A stretch of DNA of 43,884 nt, taken from the NCBI GenBank assembly GCA_003427395.1, contig BFEA01000978.1:226764-270647 (forward strand), read 5' to 3'. The stretch is from Chara braunii. Its lineage: Eukaryota; Streptophyta; Charophyceae; Charales; Characeae. Position numbers and translations under genes: made by a program. The first letter of the stretch is position 1. Every line of letters starts with the position of its first letter. The notes below the pieces were generated by a model. That model was not told the DNA's origin and did no database searches. It saw only the letters and a list, made by a program, of their open reading frames with translations. Positions 9,296 to 20,436 of the stretch are shown piece by piece.

Positions 9296-10405
9296 TAAGT
9301 AAAACACCGAAATCCCGAAGTGCATTTTCGGTACCGAAACACCGAAAACGCATCGGGTTATAATGATCAAGAAGTAGAAAATAGACTAAGTAAAACACCG
9401 AAATCCCGAAGTGCGTTTTCGGTACCGAAACACCGAAAGCGAATCGGGATATAATAATGTATGAGTAGAAAATACACTAAGTCAAACACCGAAATCTCGA
9501 AGTGTGTTTTCGGCACCAAAATACCGAGAGCGCATCGGGATATAATAATGTATGAGTAGAAAATACAGTAAGTAAAACACCGAAATCCCGAAGTGTGTTT
9601 TCGGTACCGAAACACCTAAAACGCATCGGAATAGAATGATCAAGATGTAGAAAATAGACTAAGTCAAACACCGAAATCCCGAAGTGCGTTTTCAGTACCG
9701 AAACACCGAAAGCGCGTCGGGATATAATAATGTATGAGTAGAAAATACACTAAATAAAACACCGAAATCTCGAAGTGCGTTTTCGGTACCAAAGCACCGA
9801 AAGCACATCGGGATATAATGATCAAGATGTAGAAAATAGACTAAGTCTAACACTGAAATCCCGAAGTGCGTTTTCGGTACTGAAACACCGAAAACGCATC
9901 GGAATATAATAATGTATGAGTAGAAAACACACTAAGTAAAACTCTTAAATCCCGTAGTGTGTTTTCGGTTCCGAAACACCGAAAGCGCATCGGGATATAA
10001 TAATGCATGAGTAGAAAATACACTAAGTAAAACACCGAAATCCCGAAGTGCGTTTTCGGTACAGAAGCACCGAGAGCGCATCGGGATATAATGATCAAGA
10101 TGTAGAAAATAAACTAAGTCAAACACCGAAATCCTGAATAGTGTTTTCGGTACCGAAACACTGAAAGCGCATCAAGATATAATAATGTATGAGTAGAAAA
10201 TACACCAAGTAAAACACCGAAATCCTGAAGTGCGTTTTCGGTACCGAAGCACCGAAAGCGCATCGGGATAAAATGATCAAGATGTAGAAAATAGACTAAG
10301 TTAAACACCGAAATCCCGAAGTGCGTTTTTTGTACTGAAACACCGAAAGCGAATCGGGATATAATAATGTATGAGTAGAAAATACACTAAGTAAAACACC
10401 GAAGT
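9296..10405 (+). repeat. 91-bp palindromic satellite array, 12 units plus a partial
   Basis: The start motif TAAGTMAAAC recurs every 91 bp exactly at 9296, 9387, 9478, 9569, 9660, 9751, 9842, 9933, 10024, 10115, 10206, 10297 and 10388. Each unit carries TCCCGAAGTGCG, TTTTCGGTACCGAAA and GCGCATCGGGA. Two spacer types alternate: A (ATGATCAAGATGTAGAAAATAG) and B (ATAATGTATGAGTAGAAAATAC). The order A B B A B A B B A B A B suggests a five-unit (455-bp) higher-order repeat. Reverse-strand frames are periodic artefacts. Confidence 0.93.
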
Positions 10406-10635
10406 GTAAAACCCTGAAAATGATGACTTTAGTGTCGATGTACCATATATAACATACATTTCGCCATATATTCGATGAAAAATAAGGCTCCCATTAACCA
10501 TCTCTCTGATAATGATAATGAGAAGGTCGAAAGAGCCACTCTGGTAGGAGAACTGAGGGGCGGCAATCAGAAATCAATGGCAGAGGGTGCAACCTCTCCA
10601 CAACCGGATTTCTGGAAGTGCTGGCCGAAGCTTGA

Positions 10636-10675
10636 AACTTTGCTCTCTCCCTCTCTGTCTCTCTCTCTCTCTTAT

Positions 10676-10715
<40 letters not shown>

Positions 10716-10747
10716 NCTCTCNCTCTGTCTCTCTCTCTCTCTCTCTN

Positions 10748-10786
<39 letters not shown>

Positions 10787-10789
10787 TTG

Positions 10790-10833
<44 letters not shown>
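10636..10833. repeat. (CT)n microsatellite followed by (AT)n
   Basis: About 175 bp of CT dinucleotides with a few G and N interruptions pass directly into about 22 bp of AT repeat. The LSLSLS and RERERE frames over it are not genes. Confidence 0.95.
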
Positions 10834-11662
10834 CCCTGTTAGTTTTCTGTAAGAGGACTTGTTCATTAACTATGCAAAACTTTGTCTATCCACTCTGCTA
10901 GTTGGTCTGTGTCACCATGAGGCTGAGGGCCTCTGAAACTATCTGCACCCATGAAAAATGTCGAGGGCCCCAATATGCTCATAAATTTCAAAAATTTGGC
11001 CTTGCTCGAGAATGCATGGCCGCCTTCACTTTGGGCGGGCATACGGGCACATGTGTGTTTACCCACAACTGTTAGCGTACGGGTAGTTGGTCATAACTTT
11101 AGGATAGGCAGATCAAGTATGTAGGTCCAATGTAGGAGACTCGGACACATGCTCATACATGCACCTGCCTAGCCTTAACAATCATTATAACATCATACAA
11201 TTAAAAAATTTTGTCGTAGCATTAAAAACACATGCCGATACATGCGCCTGCCAAGCCTGAAGCTGCACGTTCAAAGGACAAAACCCTTTCAAGGTACTTC
11301 AGTGTGCCTCTGAATCTCGCAAGTACAAGTAACAAAAGTCTAAATGAGTCAATTCACGTGCACGAGTCACGTACTCAATCCACCTCTATTGTTCATCTAT
11401 CCCCCATCTCACTTGCCTTACACTTCAAGTTTTTAGTTTGATACATGCTTAAATTAGCACATTACCACCTTCTTCAACTTCTATCTCCTAGCTAAATCAC
11501 CGGACTCTACTTATTGACAATAAGTACCATATGCAACTTTCACCTACCCTCACCTCCTAAACTCACTCTCTTAGAGATCCTGACATCTTCCACACTACAC
11601 CTGCCTATCCTTAACTCCTTCACATGTCAATCCTTGACTCTCTTAAATGCTCGTTCAATTGT
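10834..11662. other. Unassigned stretch, possible distal part of the LTR element
   Basis: No frame longer than about 70 codons. CACCTGCCTAGCC-like phrases recur near 11161, 11245 and 11600. It lies downstream (minus strand) of the gag-like frame, so it may be decayed internal retroelement sequence. No protease, reverse transcriptase or integrase motif is visible. Confidence 0.35.
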
Positions 11663-12166
11663 TCATATAATTTTCTTATACAGCAAGTAGGAGATCAACT
11701 CGCAAATCTCTCGTTGACATAACAAGAACATCACAAGAGAGATGCACAACCTCCAGTCGGATGATGCGGATCGAGAGATAACAGAAGGGTCAGGAATGTG
11801 AGGTGTTGGCCGGGACCCTGGTTGGCGTGAGTGAGGAAGAATGGTCACTTGTCGTTCTTGACCAGAGGAAGAAGACGGTGGATAAGACCGGAAGCGACGG
11901 CGGTTTGGTGGCTCACAACGCAGAGCTGAGGTGCCGTAATGCCTCTCACATTTGTAATACGTCATCTTCCCCGGAGACGGGGTACACTCACCCCACTCAT
12001 CCTGATGCCTACGAGCCTTTACCCCTTCTTCCTTCTCTTCTAGCCCTTCATCTTCCTTTTTTCAATCCTCCCACTCTTTAGTCAAATCTATAGGTTTCTC
12101 GGCGGTCTTCTCGTACCTTCCGCTTCTTCCTCTCCCAGTACCAGTCCCACGGCCTTTGGGTGTCAT
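11663..12166 (-). pseudogene. Gag-like leader reading frame of an LTR element, one stop
   Basis: From ATG at 12166 the minus strand is open except for TGA at 12064-12062. The start reads MTPKGRGTGTGRGRSGRYEK, a basic glycine/arginine-rich N terminus. An acidic stretch and MTYYKCERHYGTSALRCE follow. It ends at 11663. It lies about 375 bp inside a primer-binding site and LTR, where gag begins in Ty3/gypsy elements, so gag is the likely identity. It has no classical CCHC knuckle and no recognised capsid motif. Position, not homology, carries this call. Confidence 0.45.
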
Positions 12167-12540
12167 ATTAATGTGAGGACAATAGTTAGACAATAGAGCT
12201 TTTAAAGTTATCTGACCCAATACCGTCGGTCTTTGAGAGATTCTAGATAACCTCTAATTACTATCAATGAAATACTTCTCCTTTCACTTTCTAGGGCGAC
12301 CCTTCTCACAAGTTGTCGCTGACTGTCGCCTTACTTGTACCACCTAATCGCTCCTAGTATTTATTCCGTTCTATAAATCCTCAAGTGGTTTATACGCTAT
12401 GAACACCCTTGCGTACTCCCCACTCAGAATCCTTGGTCAAATTATATCCCGGTAAGTAGATTAGAGTTGTCGTTTTGCCTAGATCATCGACTTACCATAC
12501 CCGAATTCGTTCACTGAGGACCTCGGCTAGGAAGCGAGAT

Positions 12541-12557
12541 CCCCGGCAATGGCGCCA
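12541..12557 (-). other. Primer-binding site, tRNA-Asp type
   Basis: The minus strand reads TGGCGCCATTGCCGGGG, one base from the TGGCGCCGTTGCCGGGG site widespread in plant Ty3/gypsy elements. It starts two bases from the inner end of the adjacent LTR, the same spacing as at 42869-42885. Confidence 0.75.
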
Positions 12558-12559
12558 CT

Positions 12560-13001
12560 TGTCGCGCGCGGGGGGTCCCACACCCAGACGCAAAGTGCTT
12601 TTGTGTCGGACCTCACGGTCGTTTCACGCATGAGTCTTTTTTTTGTCACTTTAATGAAACACCACTCCGACCGTGCTCGCGTGCTATACCTCTCGCGACT
12701 CCCTACGACAGGTTCGGGATCCCGCGAGGTACAACATTACCTCCACCTGCGGGAGTTGTCACCATCCCTTAGGTGGGCGTATCCCCGCTGAGCTACTGAC
12801 CCACGTGCGAAGGCTTTTACATGCAATCGCAGAGGTAGGCCAGTCGAGGGCGTTTTCTCGATCCCCGTAGCATAGGCATACGCGCGGTAGAACGCCTTAA
12901 GACTGACCCGTATGTCGTGCCCCGAGGTGCTAACTCCCGGACCGCCTATCTAATAAGGTCGACTTTCTCGGACAGTCTTCCACACTTAGCTAACTATGAC
13001 A
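12560..13001 (-). mobile_element. Gypsy-type LTR L1, minus strand
   Basis: On the plus strand it runs from TGTCGCGCG to about ATGACA. It is similar to 42888-43355 in the segments CCCTACGACA, GTATCCCCGCTGAGCTA, GCAATCGCAGAGGTAGGCC and GTAGCATAGG. The outer end was set by comparison with other family copies and is approximate. No second LTR for this element was found to the left, so the element is truncated or fragmented. Confidence 0.65.
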
Positions 13002-14110
13002 GTGCCTCTATGTTTACTTTGTTTACCATGTGAGAGAGAAGCCTGAGTCAAGGCCCTTTGTACTCTCCCATTCTCTTAAGACAGAGCCTGGACAAATGAC
13101 TTTCTAAACCCCGACCAGCTTAAGATCTTATCCACATATATGTATATATATATATATATATATATAAGTCAGGGGAGCTGAATGAGCGGTAGACCTCACT
13201 TTCACAATTGTTGTGTCTCGTGTCCAAATATCCCAGACGATCCTAAATTCAGAAGACGGTTCAATGTCCAACACCTGTGCAGATGCAAGAAAATCACATA
13301 CACGTATACAGATGCAGACACAAAATGCGCTACAAGCGTCAACCTTTAACCCATTCATAGCAGGTCCCACTCACCTCAAAACCTTGAAAACAACATTCCT
13401 TCTTAATCCTCACTCCTTTTACCCCAACCCTTCACATTTTCAAAGACCTTTGAGTGTCATTTGGACAATTTTAGGCATAGGTACAGGGGGAAGATTTATC
13501 TGCTTCCTTTTTAGGTCTTGTCTTAGGTGTGGGTATTAAGCCATGTGGAAGTTGAGTCGGAGTTCTACCGACCTGTTATCCAATGATAACAGAATTTGCA
13601 TTTCCTTATAGATTTCTTTTGTACTCCTCTCCAATAATGATGAATCCTGTAAACACAGCACAATTCGAAAAAATCTAAACATTTTCTCTTTGGGTTCTAT
13701 AAGATTTTTTCTAGACTTGTGACCCAAAGTTCGGTGCTCCTCGTTGATCCACCGCCTAACTTTTACACTGATCTAACTGTTAGTCCGCTCCCTAGTCGGC
13801 CCAGGCGACGAACAAATTTCATTCCGAGCCCCTTTAGTCCCTGCGGTTTTACCTAGTTTTCCCATCTTTAAATGTTAATTATGAGCCCCATGTCCCTAGT
13901 GACCACAAGCAATACCATTCATTCAACTAAGAGAGGAATCTCGTGATGAAGATCAAGTCAGATTTTCAAAGGATGATAAGCCTCTCCCGGTCAGGATCTT
14001 ACTTATCCTTCCTTACTGGAATCAGCGAGTTAGTAATGGGTCGAATTAGCTGTATAGAAGCAGACATCTGGTAGTGGATCGATCAGGATACACTCAAACT
14101 TAGTTAACAT
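13002..14110. other. Unassigned stretch with a TA microsatellite
   Basis: (TA)n occurs at about 13137-13167. The remainder has short frames only, and phrases such as GTCCCTAGTGACCACAAG are unique here. No gene or element is recognised. Confidence 0.4.
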
Positions 14111-14111
14111 G

Positions 14112-15375
14112 GCGATGAGACAGGCTTCTTAGAGCCTTGCTTCTCTCGATTGCCTAGTATACATATAGATATAGCGATACTGCGATGAGGCAGGCTTCTT
14201 AGAGCCTCGCTTCTCTCGATCGCCTAGTATACATATAGATATAGCGATACAGCGATGAGGCAGGCTTCTTAGAGCCTCGCTTCTCTCGATCGCCTAGTAT
14301 ATATAGATATANNNNNNNNNNNNNNNNNNNNNNNNNNNNNNNNNNNNNNNNNNNNNNNNNNNNNNNNNNNNNNNNNNNNNNNNNNNNNNNNNNNNNNNNN
14401 NNNNNNNNNNNNNNNNNNNNNNNNNNNNNNNNNNNNNNNNNNNNNNNNNNNNNNNNNNNNNNNNNNNNNNNNNNNNNNNNNNNNNNNNNNNNNNNNNNNN
14501 NNNNNNNNNNNNNNNNNNNNNNNNNNNNNNNNNNNNNNNNNNNNNNNNNNNNNNNNNNNNNNNNNNNNNNNNNNNNNNNNNNNNNNNNNNNNNNNNNNNN
14601 NNNNNNNNNNNNNNNNNNNNNNNNNNNNNNNNNNNNNNNNNNNNNNNNNNNNNNNNNNNNNNNNNNNNNNNNNNNNNNNNNNNNNNNNNGCGATGAGGCA
14701 GGCTTCTTAGAGCCTCGCTTCTCTCGATCGCCTAGTATACATATAGATATATAGATATGGCGATGAGGCAGGCTTCTTAGAGCCGCGCTTCTCTCGATCG
14801 CCTACTATATATAAATATATATATGTGGCGATAAGGCAGGCTTCTTAGAGCCTCGCTCCCCTCGATCGCCTAGTATACATATAGATATATATATATATAT
14901 AGATATGGCGATAAGGTAGGCTTCTTAGAACCTCGCTCCTCTCGATCGCCTAGTATAGAGAGATATATATAGATATGGTGATGAGGCAGGCTTCTTAGAG
15001 CCTCGCTCCTCTCGATCGCCTAGTATACATAGATATATATAGATATGATGATGAGGCAGGCTTCTTAGACCCTCGCTCCTCTCGATCGCCTAATATAGAT
15101 AGATATATATAGATATGACAATGAAGCAGGCTTCTTAGAGTCTCGCTCCTCTCGATCGCCTAGTATAGATAGATATATATAGATATGGCGATGAGGCAGG
15201 CTTCTTAGAGCCTCGCTCCTCTCGATCGTCTAGTATACATATAGATATATATATAGATATGGTGATGAGGGAGGCTTCTTAGAGCCTCGCTTCTCTCGAT
15301 CGCCTAGAATATATATAGATATAGCGATGAGGCAGGCTTCTTAGAGCCTCGCTCCTCTCGATCGCCTAGTATAGA
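14112..15375 (+). repeat. Hairpin-forming satellite, 65-80 bp units, split by a gap
   Basis: Thirteen visible units start with GCGATGAGGCAGGCTTCTTA (14112, 14182, 14252, then 14690 to about 15328). Each continues GAGCCTCGCTYCTCTCGATC, GCC, and then a TATA-rich spacer of variable length. Within a unit GGCGAT pairs with ATCGCC, and GAGGCAGGCT pairs with AGCCTC across a TCTTAG loop, so the 44-nt core can fold as one long hairpin. Length variation is nearly confined to the AT spacer. A decayed half-unit lies near 16120 (GAGGAGGCAGGC). Confidence 0.9.
14312..14689. other. Assembly gap (378 N) inside the hairpin satellite
   Basis: The run of N begins and ends within satellite units, so the true array length is unknown. 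About five units would fit the stated size. Confidence 0.99.
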
Positions 15376-15915
15376 TATAGATCTCGATGCCGAGTCCCAG
15401 TTCTGAGCCATCCGGAAACCTTTAGGATCACGCAGGTGGGTCACACGGGACTTGAACCTTAAGTCCAAAACTCATCCGGCTGATCCTAAGTTGAATCAGT
15501 CTGTATTCTCTTTGTACACAGATATGGGTTAGTCATTAAGTTAAGGTTAGTTGAGGCAATCCATCATACCAGAAGGCTTTGTCACTCACAAGTTTGACAG
15601 CATTTTCATGATCCCCCAACCCATCATCTCATGGTCAGGTGACCTATAGGCGAGGGAATGTCGTTAGAAGCACACCCCTTTCCCTTTCCATCACATCTCA
15701 AATTAACTTTCATGTAGCGGGGCAGTGACTCGTCACTTCTTGTCATTTCTATGCTCACCAATTTCAGTTAGCTACACCCCAGGCAGATCATACTTCCCTT
15801 CCCTTACTCAAGCATTATAGTTTGCCCATTTGTCTTCGGGCTTAGCCCTGAAGGATCCTTGACTTACACACCCTTGTTACTAACACAGTCATAGATAGCA
15901 GCCTAAGGTTACAGA
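15376..15915. other. Unassigned stretch between satellite and telomere-like repeat
   Basis: GC-balanced sequence with no long frame. GATCCTAAGTTGAATCAG and similar phrases are not repeated elsewhere in the window. Nothing recognised. Confidence 0.4.
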
Positions 15916-15940
15916 TTTAGGGTTTAGGGTTTAGGGTTTA
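15916..15940 (+). repeat. Interstitial telomere-type repeat, (TTTAGGG)3 TTTA
   Basis: Three exact TTTAGGG units plus TTTA. This is the Arabidopsis-type telomere unit used by most plants and many green algae. Three units are too few to be a chromosome end. Confidence 0.9.
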
Positions 15941-16835
15941 TGTCGAAGTACACATACCTCACTGTTCCTTGCCTTCATAGTTCCGCCTGAACTCCGGCAG
16001 AGCTCCCGCAATCGCCCTGTCACTGATCATGTATGATTCATTCAATCGATTGCTGGTCCTTAGATTAAGTTAAGGCCATGATTAACCAATGGGAATCATA
16101 TCACCAATCAATTAGACCGAGGAGGCAGGCATTCTTAGAGGACCAAAACAAAGATAATTACGGAGAAGGATGAAGGAGGTGAGTACTTATCGCAGAAGGA
16201 TAGCGTCACCTCCCTCTCCAATGCCCCATGCTCTCTCTTTATCTCTAACCCTGTATGATGCCTAGTGGCGACAATCAGAATAATGGCACAATATAGTAAT
16301 AATCATCATAATAATAATAACAAAAAATTAAGTAATCACCGAAAAACGAAGTATCGACAATTTGATCTGGCGTCTGGTATCCATGAAACCTCATAGGTAT
16401 GAACCTGACCACGAATATAGTCAGATTCGGCTTTCTTTTGATAGTGGTTGTGGCACACCGCCCTTAACAGGGTATCTCCCCGTTCGCTTCACCCCACTAA
16501 GTTGTTTGCACATACACACAACATGCTCTCATTCATCTATGATCTGCCCTAGATGTCCCACAAACGCATGTACACACACACACTCACACTTGCACGCACG
16601 CTTGTTGTTCCTCACTTCCTCGTCATAGTCACTGGCGTCCTGCTGTCCTTGCCCAGGGTGATCCACTGCGTGTGAGCAAAAGGTTGACGTCGCTGTCGGC
16701 CATAACCATATGAGGCGAACTCGTAATCGATTGGTGTTATCATCAGCCACACGAGCTCTGTATTTTGGTGACCTTCCACCAGGGCGACGTGTCACCCTGC
16801 TTCCCATGTATGTGTAAGCGAGGGAGAAAACGACC
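15941..16835. other. Unassigned stretch
   Basis: CA/AC-rich near 16510-16600. An 88-codon plus frame (16362-16628) shows no recognisable domain. No RNA gene seen. Confidence 0.35.
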
Positions 16836-16912
16836 CTGATCGCAATAATAGTAATAATAACAATAAAGATAACAATAATAATAATAATAATATAATAATA
16901 ATAATAATAACA
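16836..16912. repeat. Imperfect (AAT)n microsatellite
   Basis: AATAAT repeats interrupted by AAC, AGT and AAG. Similar tracts occur at 18538-18584, 19929-20025 and 21596-21690. Confidence 0.9.
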
Positions 16913-17439
16913 GTCAAACCCAGACTCCAACACCGTCAGACACATGTGATTCAGATAGACGTTCTCACATCTAAATATAGCATTGCGCCAGGATTCCCGT
17001 CAAGTAAGAGCACAGCAACAAGTATTTGATGTCTTAGGCACAACCTTTCTATCATTACCATAGAGCCAGTGCATAGTGCTGCTGACGTCCGTTTATGTGC
17101 TTGGTAGTTTTCTGCTTTGTCCCTTTTTTCGACGTAAGCCCGCTTGTCACCTTTCGACAGTCTGTTCGCTTGTCTTATACTGTCTGTCTGTTTGTCTCTT
17201 TCAGACAACTTGGCCTGGAGTGCCCGTCGGTCCGGTCGTTTTCAATCGTAGGTCTGTGTAGATGTAGGAGTTTCTCTTAGCAACGCAACCGCATTGAGCC
17301 ATTGGTATACCCGGACCCTATGCAATCAGTGGTACAATCCTAGTCATTCCGGGTCCCGTCAAGCAAGTACCATACGGGACCGCGGGTACTTAGGTTCGAT
17401 GGGACGGCATGCCAGCGTCAACCTGTATCGGACTATGTA

Positions 17440-17850
17440 TTGGTGCATCCGGCTATGCATAACCGGGTGTGACCACGTAGGACTGTGCGTCCATGTCACT
17501 GAGTATGACTGTGGGTCTAAGTTTCCATGACTGAGCGCGACTGTGTTATTTGCGGGTCTGTGTATCCGCGTTTCCTGACTGTTTGTGATTGTGTTACTGT
17601 GTCCGCATCACTGCGTGACTTCTGTATCTGCGTCAAAGTGTGTAGGACACTTTGCTTGTGTGCTGTGACACTGTGTATGTATCACAGTGTGACTGTCACA
17701 TTGCTGTGCACTGTGGGTGTGACTGTGGGCCTGTGCACTGTGTGCCTCTTCACTGTGTCTGTGTCACAGTGTGTAGGACACTGTGTCTGTGTGTCTTGTC
17801 ACAGCGTTAGTGCGTGCGTGACTGTCATGGTGTGACTGTGTCTTCACTAT
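17440..17850. repeat. Cryptically simple TGTGAC/CTGTGT-rich DNA
   Basis: Over 400 bp dominated by TGTGACTG, CACTGTGT and CAGTGTGTAGGACAC. The phrase GTGTAGGACACT occurs at about 17640 and 17770. Both strands give Cys/Val/Thr-rich frames that reflect the composition. It has no exact period, so it probably grew by slippage. Confidence 0.7.
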
Positions 17851-18124
17851 GTACGCATGTGACATGGCGCATGTCGCATGTCGTAATGGTGCAGACCAGA
17901 GCAAGAACAGTCCTCTTTCACCTAGTACATGATAGCGCAGCGAAGGACTAAACTATCAATGATCAGACCAGTCAATGTCCTAACGCAGATCAAGCATACA
18001 TCATCATAATTTGCAGGGTGTGAAGGGGTCTGCCGCTCACATAGGAGGAATGTGCCAGTCCCCAAACATACACAGACGAGGAGGAGGGAGATCAAACGAA
18101 GAAGCTATGGTGCCACAGGTAAGT

Positions 18125-18300
18125 CTTCATGCCTGTCTGTTTCTCGGTATGTCTGTTTTCCCACCTGCCTGTCTATCGTCTGACTGTCTGTTTGCTGTTT
18201 TGTCTGTCCAGTCTGCCTGTTTGTCTGTCTCCCCGTTTTGTTGTCCGTTTGTCCAGTCTGTCAGTGTGTGTGGTTCACCGTGCCCTTGTCTGTCACACAG
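18125..18300. repeat. Degenerate (CTGT)n tract
   Basis: CTGTCTGTTT, CTGCCTGTCT and similar runs on the plus strand immediately follow a consensus splice donor. The Cys/Leu/Ser-rich frames over it are compositional. Confidence 0.75.
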
Positions 18301-18537
18301 TGTCTGCGTGTCACCGCATTCATCCGTGCGTGGGCTTTCGCCATGTATGCAAGGGTGTGTCATAGCGTCTGTACGTGGGGCATCCAGGGTGATCTGATGT
18401 ATGTGAATGGTGAGTTATTTGGGCGCTGAGTCGCCATAGCCAATTGGAAGTGAACTCGTATCTGTATGTCATATCTCTGCATTTTGAGCTGCGGACGCTG
18501 TGCGCCAGTGTGAATGAAAGTGAGTCTGATTGCTCAC

Positions 18538-18584
<47 letters not shown>
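18538..18584. repeat. (TAA)n microsatellite
   Basis: About 15 perfect TAA units. Confidence 0.97.
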
Positions 18585-18586
<2 letters not shown>

Positions 18587-19215
18587 GGAAGATGAGCAAT
18601 ACCGAACTTCAGCAATCAAACAGCAACATATACACGAGACCAGATACTCGTGATCTCGAACCAAATGCAGAGTTGCATTACGAGTCCCACCAAATAAGAG
18701 CTCAGCAAAACTCAAAATTGACAAGGTTGTTATAGTCCCATCATCATTAATGAAGAATCAGGATCGATATCCTATCTGGCGCTGACGCCCAGACTACAAA
18801 TGTCAGGTCCTATCTAGCCTATACTATCGAAGGTGACGATAACAACTCCTCTTGAGTACGAGCAGATCACGACCAATGTCGTTCGCCTGCTTTACCAGGT
18901 ATGTCTTTCGCACCTCTCACAACCTCGATCACCCACTCATAGCACGTGGACCCAAGGTCACCATGTGGCCCTTCTTCCCCCTTCTCTCTCACATACATTC
19001 TCCTTCTCTCTCCCTCTTTCTCTTTCTCTCACAGTCACATAAACGGACAGTTTGGCACAGTCTCACGCATACTCAAATGAAGAGAAGGGATCAGACGAAG
19101 AAGAGGGGTTTAGACGAAGTCTTCGGTACAAGTCCCAAGCGACCGCTCGTCCAATGTCTCAATCCCAATGTCGAGTCTGAATCCAAATGTCGTCAAGCCC
19201 CAAACTCACAAATCT

Positions 19216-19220
19216 CTCTN

Positions 19221-19283
<63 letters not shown>
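19216..19283. repeat. (CT)n microsatellite at the edge of the 1,666-bp duplication
   Basis: About 34 CT units with one N. The same tract borders the second copy at about 20864-20948, so it marks the junction of the tandem duplication. Confidence 0.95.
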
Positions 19284-19286
<3 letters not shown>

Positions 19287-19947
19287 AGTCTATAGATGCT
19301 GAGATGTCAAGTAGTCATGTATAGGCAGAGAGTACAAGTGCGCCGCAGAACCATCCATATAGAGCAATACAATGAAGTAATGAGTCAATGTTCAAGCTCG
19401 TAGTGTCACACCAACACAATCCTCAAAGTCGCTCCTCTCTGTCTAATGCCTAGCGCCCAGCCTACTCTACCCGACTATTCTATATACAACTATGTTCCCG
19501 CGTCAGACTTACTTCGACTCTCGAAGACAAATGTACGTGACCGTCTACACCATAGCCGACCTCTCCTCACGCACCAGGTGCATATCTCGCCACCCTCATC
19601 AGACCTTGAGAACCTACTTTTTCCTCCTTCGCCATTATCACCCCATTCGTCATGTTCACCCTCTTCTACTACTCCCACCGCCTTCTCCTTGACGTCTCTC
19701 TTTCTTACTACCCCGTTCCTGATCCCAGAATGAACAGGCTTGACCGCGATCATTGTGATCCCAAGGACAGAGAAGGCAATCTGGTATGCATGTGAGCAAG
19801 GCGACAACGACCTAACGAAGAAAATGGTCAGACCGTAACGAAGGCGACCACAGTAATCCCGACGTTCTCCTTTTCCTCGACATGCTGACTTCCTTCCTCG
19901 TACATAGCCAAACTCATGGCCGAGACCAACATAATAATAAAATAACA

Positions 19948-19978
<31 letters not shown>

Positions 19979-20436
19979 AAATAACAATAATGATGATAAT
20001 AATAATAATAATAGTAACAATAATAACATTTATGAGCCACCTTCACGGCTCATTTCAGTTAAAGTGAGAGCGGGTTGTACTCGGGGCTAGTCGCGTACTT
20101 TCTGCAGCAACGATCAACTGCGGTCACCCTTCCACGCACACACACTCTCATACACGACTGCACACCCACGTAGTAATGAACGTTTTCGTTGTTCTAGTGG
20201 GAGGTTCGATCGATCCCGTCCAAACTTTCGATCGATATTGCGTGGTGAATCGATCTAAATACTCTCCCTCTCCCCATCTCTCTCACCCACACACTTGCTC
20301 ACACACTCACTCCCGCATCCCTCACCCATTAGTGTAGCAGTGCATAGTTCCCTGTCTAGAGGTAGATTTATTTCATTTTGCTCATCCTGTCGATGGAAGT
20401 AGTGAAGTTGGCCGTGATTCGCACTCACACACACAT

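Larger units (their letters stand above)
18017..19200 (+). other. Exon-like modules with strong splice signals, gene uncertain
   Basis: Module 1 (18017-18119) has the acceptor CATAATTTGCAG, an open frame ending EEAMVPQ, and the donor CCACAG|GTAAGT. Module 2 ends at 18898 with CTTTACCAG|GTATGT and reads LEYEQITTNVVRLLYQ. CT-rich DNA then leads to the acceptor CTCTCTCACAG before 19037 and a basic segment with KRRDQTKKRGLDEV. Modules 1 and 3 share nucleotide similarity (CATACWCARAYGARGAG). CT-rich DNA between the modules could be introns. No protein family is recognised, and reading frames between modules were not proven compatible. Confidence 0.3.

Noticed and set aside
9367-10308. Recurring RFRCFGTENALRDFG-like peptides on the minus strand
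   Set aside because: They are the satellite unit read in one frame. Conservation follows the repeat, not codons.
9296-10405. Direct repeats with short variable parts, resembling a CRISPR array at first sight
   Set aside because: The whole 91-bp unit is conserved, the variable parts are only two recurring types, there are no cas genes, and the surroundings are eukaryotic.
10475-10901. Serine/leucine-rich and arginine/glutamate-rich frames over CT and GA tracts (also near 19200, 20900, 22300, 27400, 32700 and 36000)
   Set aside because: They are direct translations of dinucleotide repeats, open in several frames at once.
19490-20029. 179-codon minus frame with poly-Leu start, and its partner at 21150-21692
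   Set aside because: The Leu/Tyr run is the (AAT)n tract, the plus strand is equally open, and no domain is recognised.
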